Of a DNA stretch of 7,647 bases, positions 6,362 through 7,647 are shown one piece after another. The notes under the pieces were generated by a model that was not told the DNA's origin, searched no databases, and worked only from the letters and a program-made list of their open reading frames with translations. The stretch comes from Pseudomonadota bacterium (GTDB taxonomy: Bacteria > Pseudomonadota > Alphaproteobacteria > UBA828 > JAPUJA01). Positions within the stretch are counted from its first letter, which is position 1. Each line of letters starts with the position of its first letter. Location: assembly GCA_027296525.1 (NCBI GenBank), contig JAPUJA010000297.1:1-7647 (forward strand), written 5' to 3'. A program made the translations under genes and the position numbers.

Positions 6362-6450
6362 GAGCGCTTGCGCCACGATAGGCGAAAGGCGGGGCCAGCC
6401 ATGATCCTCACCGCCCGGGATAAAGCGCAACGCATGAGGGGAGATTGCCG
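6362..6450 (+). other. 89-bp spacer between the kinase and aldehyde dehydrogenase genes
   Basis: The spacer ends with GAGGGGAGATTGCCG before the ATG at 6451, which provides a good ribosome binding site. No convincing terminator or promoter is visible, so the two plus-strand genes are probably read as one unit. Confidence 0.55.
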
Positions 6451-7647
6451 ATGTCCGGAATGATCGCGCTCGACGAGTGGAAGAAGCGCGCCCAGGGGGC
6501 CTCGTTTCAGGGCAAGGCCTTCATCGGGGGTAAATATGTGGACGCGGCCTCGGGCGAGACCTTCGACTGCATGAGCCCGCGAAGCGGCGAGTTCCTGACC
6601 CAGGTCGCAGCCTGCGGGACGGAGGACGTGGAGCGCGCGGTGAAAGCCGCGCGCAAGGCCTTCGAGGACGGGCACTGGCGCAAGATGGCGCCCAAGGACC
6701 GAAAAGTCCGGCTCTTCAAGTTCGCCGAGCTCATCGAAGCGAACATCGAGGAGCTGGCGCTGCTCGAGACTCTCGATATGGGCAAGCCCATCAAATACTC
6801 CTTGAGCTCGGACATCCCGGGCGCGGTCAAGTCGCTGCGCTGGTACGGCGAGGCGATCGACAAGATCTACGACGAGATCGCGCCGACGCGCACCGACGCG
6901 CTCGCGCTCATCACCCGCGAGCCCATGGGCGTGGTCGCCGCCGTGATGCCCTGGAATTTTCCGCTCTATCTCGCCTATGGCTGGAAGGGCGCGCCCGCGC
7001 TCGCGGCCGGCAACAGTTTCATCCTGAAGCCTGCCGAGCAGTCGCCCCTGACCGCGCTGCGCGCCGCCGAGCTCGCGATGGAGGCCGGAATCCCCGAGGG
7101 CGTGTTCAACGTCCTGCCGGGCTTGGGTGAAGTGACCGGCAAGGCGCTCGGCCTGCATATGGACGTCGACTGTCTCACCTTCACGGGCTCCTCCGAGGTG
7201 GGCAAGTATTTCCTGCAATATGCCGGGCAATCGAACATGAAGCGCGTCTGGCTCGAATGCGGGGGCAAGAGCCCGAACATCGTCTTGGGCGACTGTCCCG
7301 ATCTCGACAAGGCGGCGAAGGTCGCTTGCGACGCCATCTACTTCAACCAGGGCGAGGTGTGCAACGCGGGCTCGCGGCTGATCGTCGAGGAGAGCGTCAA
7401 GGACGCGCTGGTCGAGAAGATCGTCGAGAAGAGCGCCGCCTATCAGCCGGGCGACCCGCTGGACCCCTCGACCGAGATGGGCGCAATCGTCGATGAGACC
7501 CAGATGAACCGGATCCTGGACTATGTCGAGAGCGGCCAATCCGAGGGCGCCAAGCTCGTCGTCGGGGGCAAGCGCGTGATGGAGGAAACCGGCGGCTACT
7601 ACATACCGCCGACGCTCTTCGACAAGGTCGCGAACTCGATGAAGATC
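6451..7647 (+). CDS. Aldehyde dehydrogenase family protein, PuuC / gamma-glutamyl-gamma-aminobutyraldehyde dehydrogenase type (3' end cut off)
   Basis: This NAD(P)+-dependent dehydrogenase oxidises an aldehyde to its acid in the cytoplasm. The window holds 399 codons of a protein normally near 490-500, so about the last fifth is missing. The catalytic set is complete in the visible part: Asn169 in PWNFP (168-171), Lys193 in ILKPAEQSP, the Rossmann loop FTGSSEVG (244-251), general base Glu269 in LECGGKSPNIV, and nucleophile Cys304 in FNQGEVCNAGSRL. The FNQGEVC and CGGKSPNIV forms resemble PuuC and relatives more than betaine aldehyde dehydrogenase, although substrate choice in this family is hard to predict. 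The ATG at 6451 has a GGGGAGA site about 8 bases upstream; a second ATG three codons on is less well placed. With a PuuA-like ligase nearby, a gamma-glutamyl aminoaldehyde is an attractive substrate. A simple aldehyde from amino-alcohol breakdown is the alternative. Confidence 0.92.
   Translation, partial: MSGMIALDEWKKRAQGASFQGKAFIGGKYVDAASGETFDCMSPRSGEFLTQVAACGTEDVERAVKAARKAFEDGHWRKMAPKDRKVRLFKFAELIEANIEELALLETLDMGKPIKYSLSSDIPGAVKSLRWYGEAIDKIYDEIAPTRTDALALITREPMGVVAAVMPWNFPLYLAYGWKGAPALAAGNSFILKPAEQSPLTALRAAELAMEAGIPEGVFNVLPGLGEVTGKALGLHMDVDCLTFTGSSEVGKYFLQYAGQSNMKRVWLECGGKSPNIVLGDCPDLDKAAKVACDAIYFNQGEVCNAGSRLIVEESVKDALVEKIVEKSAAYQPGDPLDPSTEMGAIVDETQMNRILDYVESGQSEGAKLVVGGKRVMEETGGYYIPPTLFDKVANSMKI

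Noticed and set aside
6346..7539. 397-codon minus-strand open frame opposite the aldehyde dehydrogenase
   Set aside because: It is antisense to a gene with intact catalytic Cys, Glu and Asn motifs and has no features of its own.

Overview
The window is GC-rich and densely coding, with the codon use and gene repertoire of an alphaproteobacterium (perhaps Rhizobiales or Rhodospirillales; this placement is an inference from protein style and GC, not from a marker gene). It holds six genes in two divergent groups around one intergenic region at about 5195-5389. There are no rRNA, tRNA, CRISPR or transposon features, and no gene-free stretch longer than 300 bases.

Leftward group (minus strand, transcribed from about 5330 toward 1): a zinc-independent medium-chain NADP-dependent oxidoreductase (5194-4178); an AMP-forming acyl-CoA ligase of the DmdB / medium-chain fatty-acid ligase type (4127-2487); a P1 family (S58, DmpA-like) self-cleaving aminopeptidase (2487-1369) whose start overlaps the ligase stop; and, after 134 bases, a glutamine-synthetase-fold ligase of the PuuA type (1234 to beyond base 1, C-terminus cut off by the window edge).

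Rightward group (plus strand): a choline-kinase/aminoglycoside-phosphotransferase-fold small-molecule kinase (5390-6361) and a PuuC-type NAD(P)+-dependent aldehyde dehydrogenase (6451 to beyond 7647, C-terminus cut off).

The central intergenic region is the most structured non-coding DNA here. It carries a 16-bp near-perfect inverted repeat (5336-5351) whose two arms look like back-to-back -10 hexamers for the two divergent groups. It also carries four tandem 17-bp repeats (5227-5294) that fall in the predicted 5' leader of the leftward operon; three of them present, in the RNA sense, a complete Shine-Dalgarno octamer (TAAGGAGG).

Read together, the genes suggest catabolism of an amine or amino alcohol. 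A PuuA-like enzyme would attach glutamate to the amine, the PuuC-like dehydrogenase would oxidise the resulting aldehyde, the S58 hydrolase could release an amide- or beta-amino-linked product, and the CoA ligase would activate the acid. The kinase could instead phosphorylate an amino alcohol. The substrate cannot be read from the sequence, and no transporter or regulator gene lies in the window.
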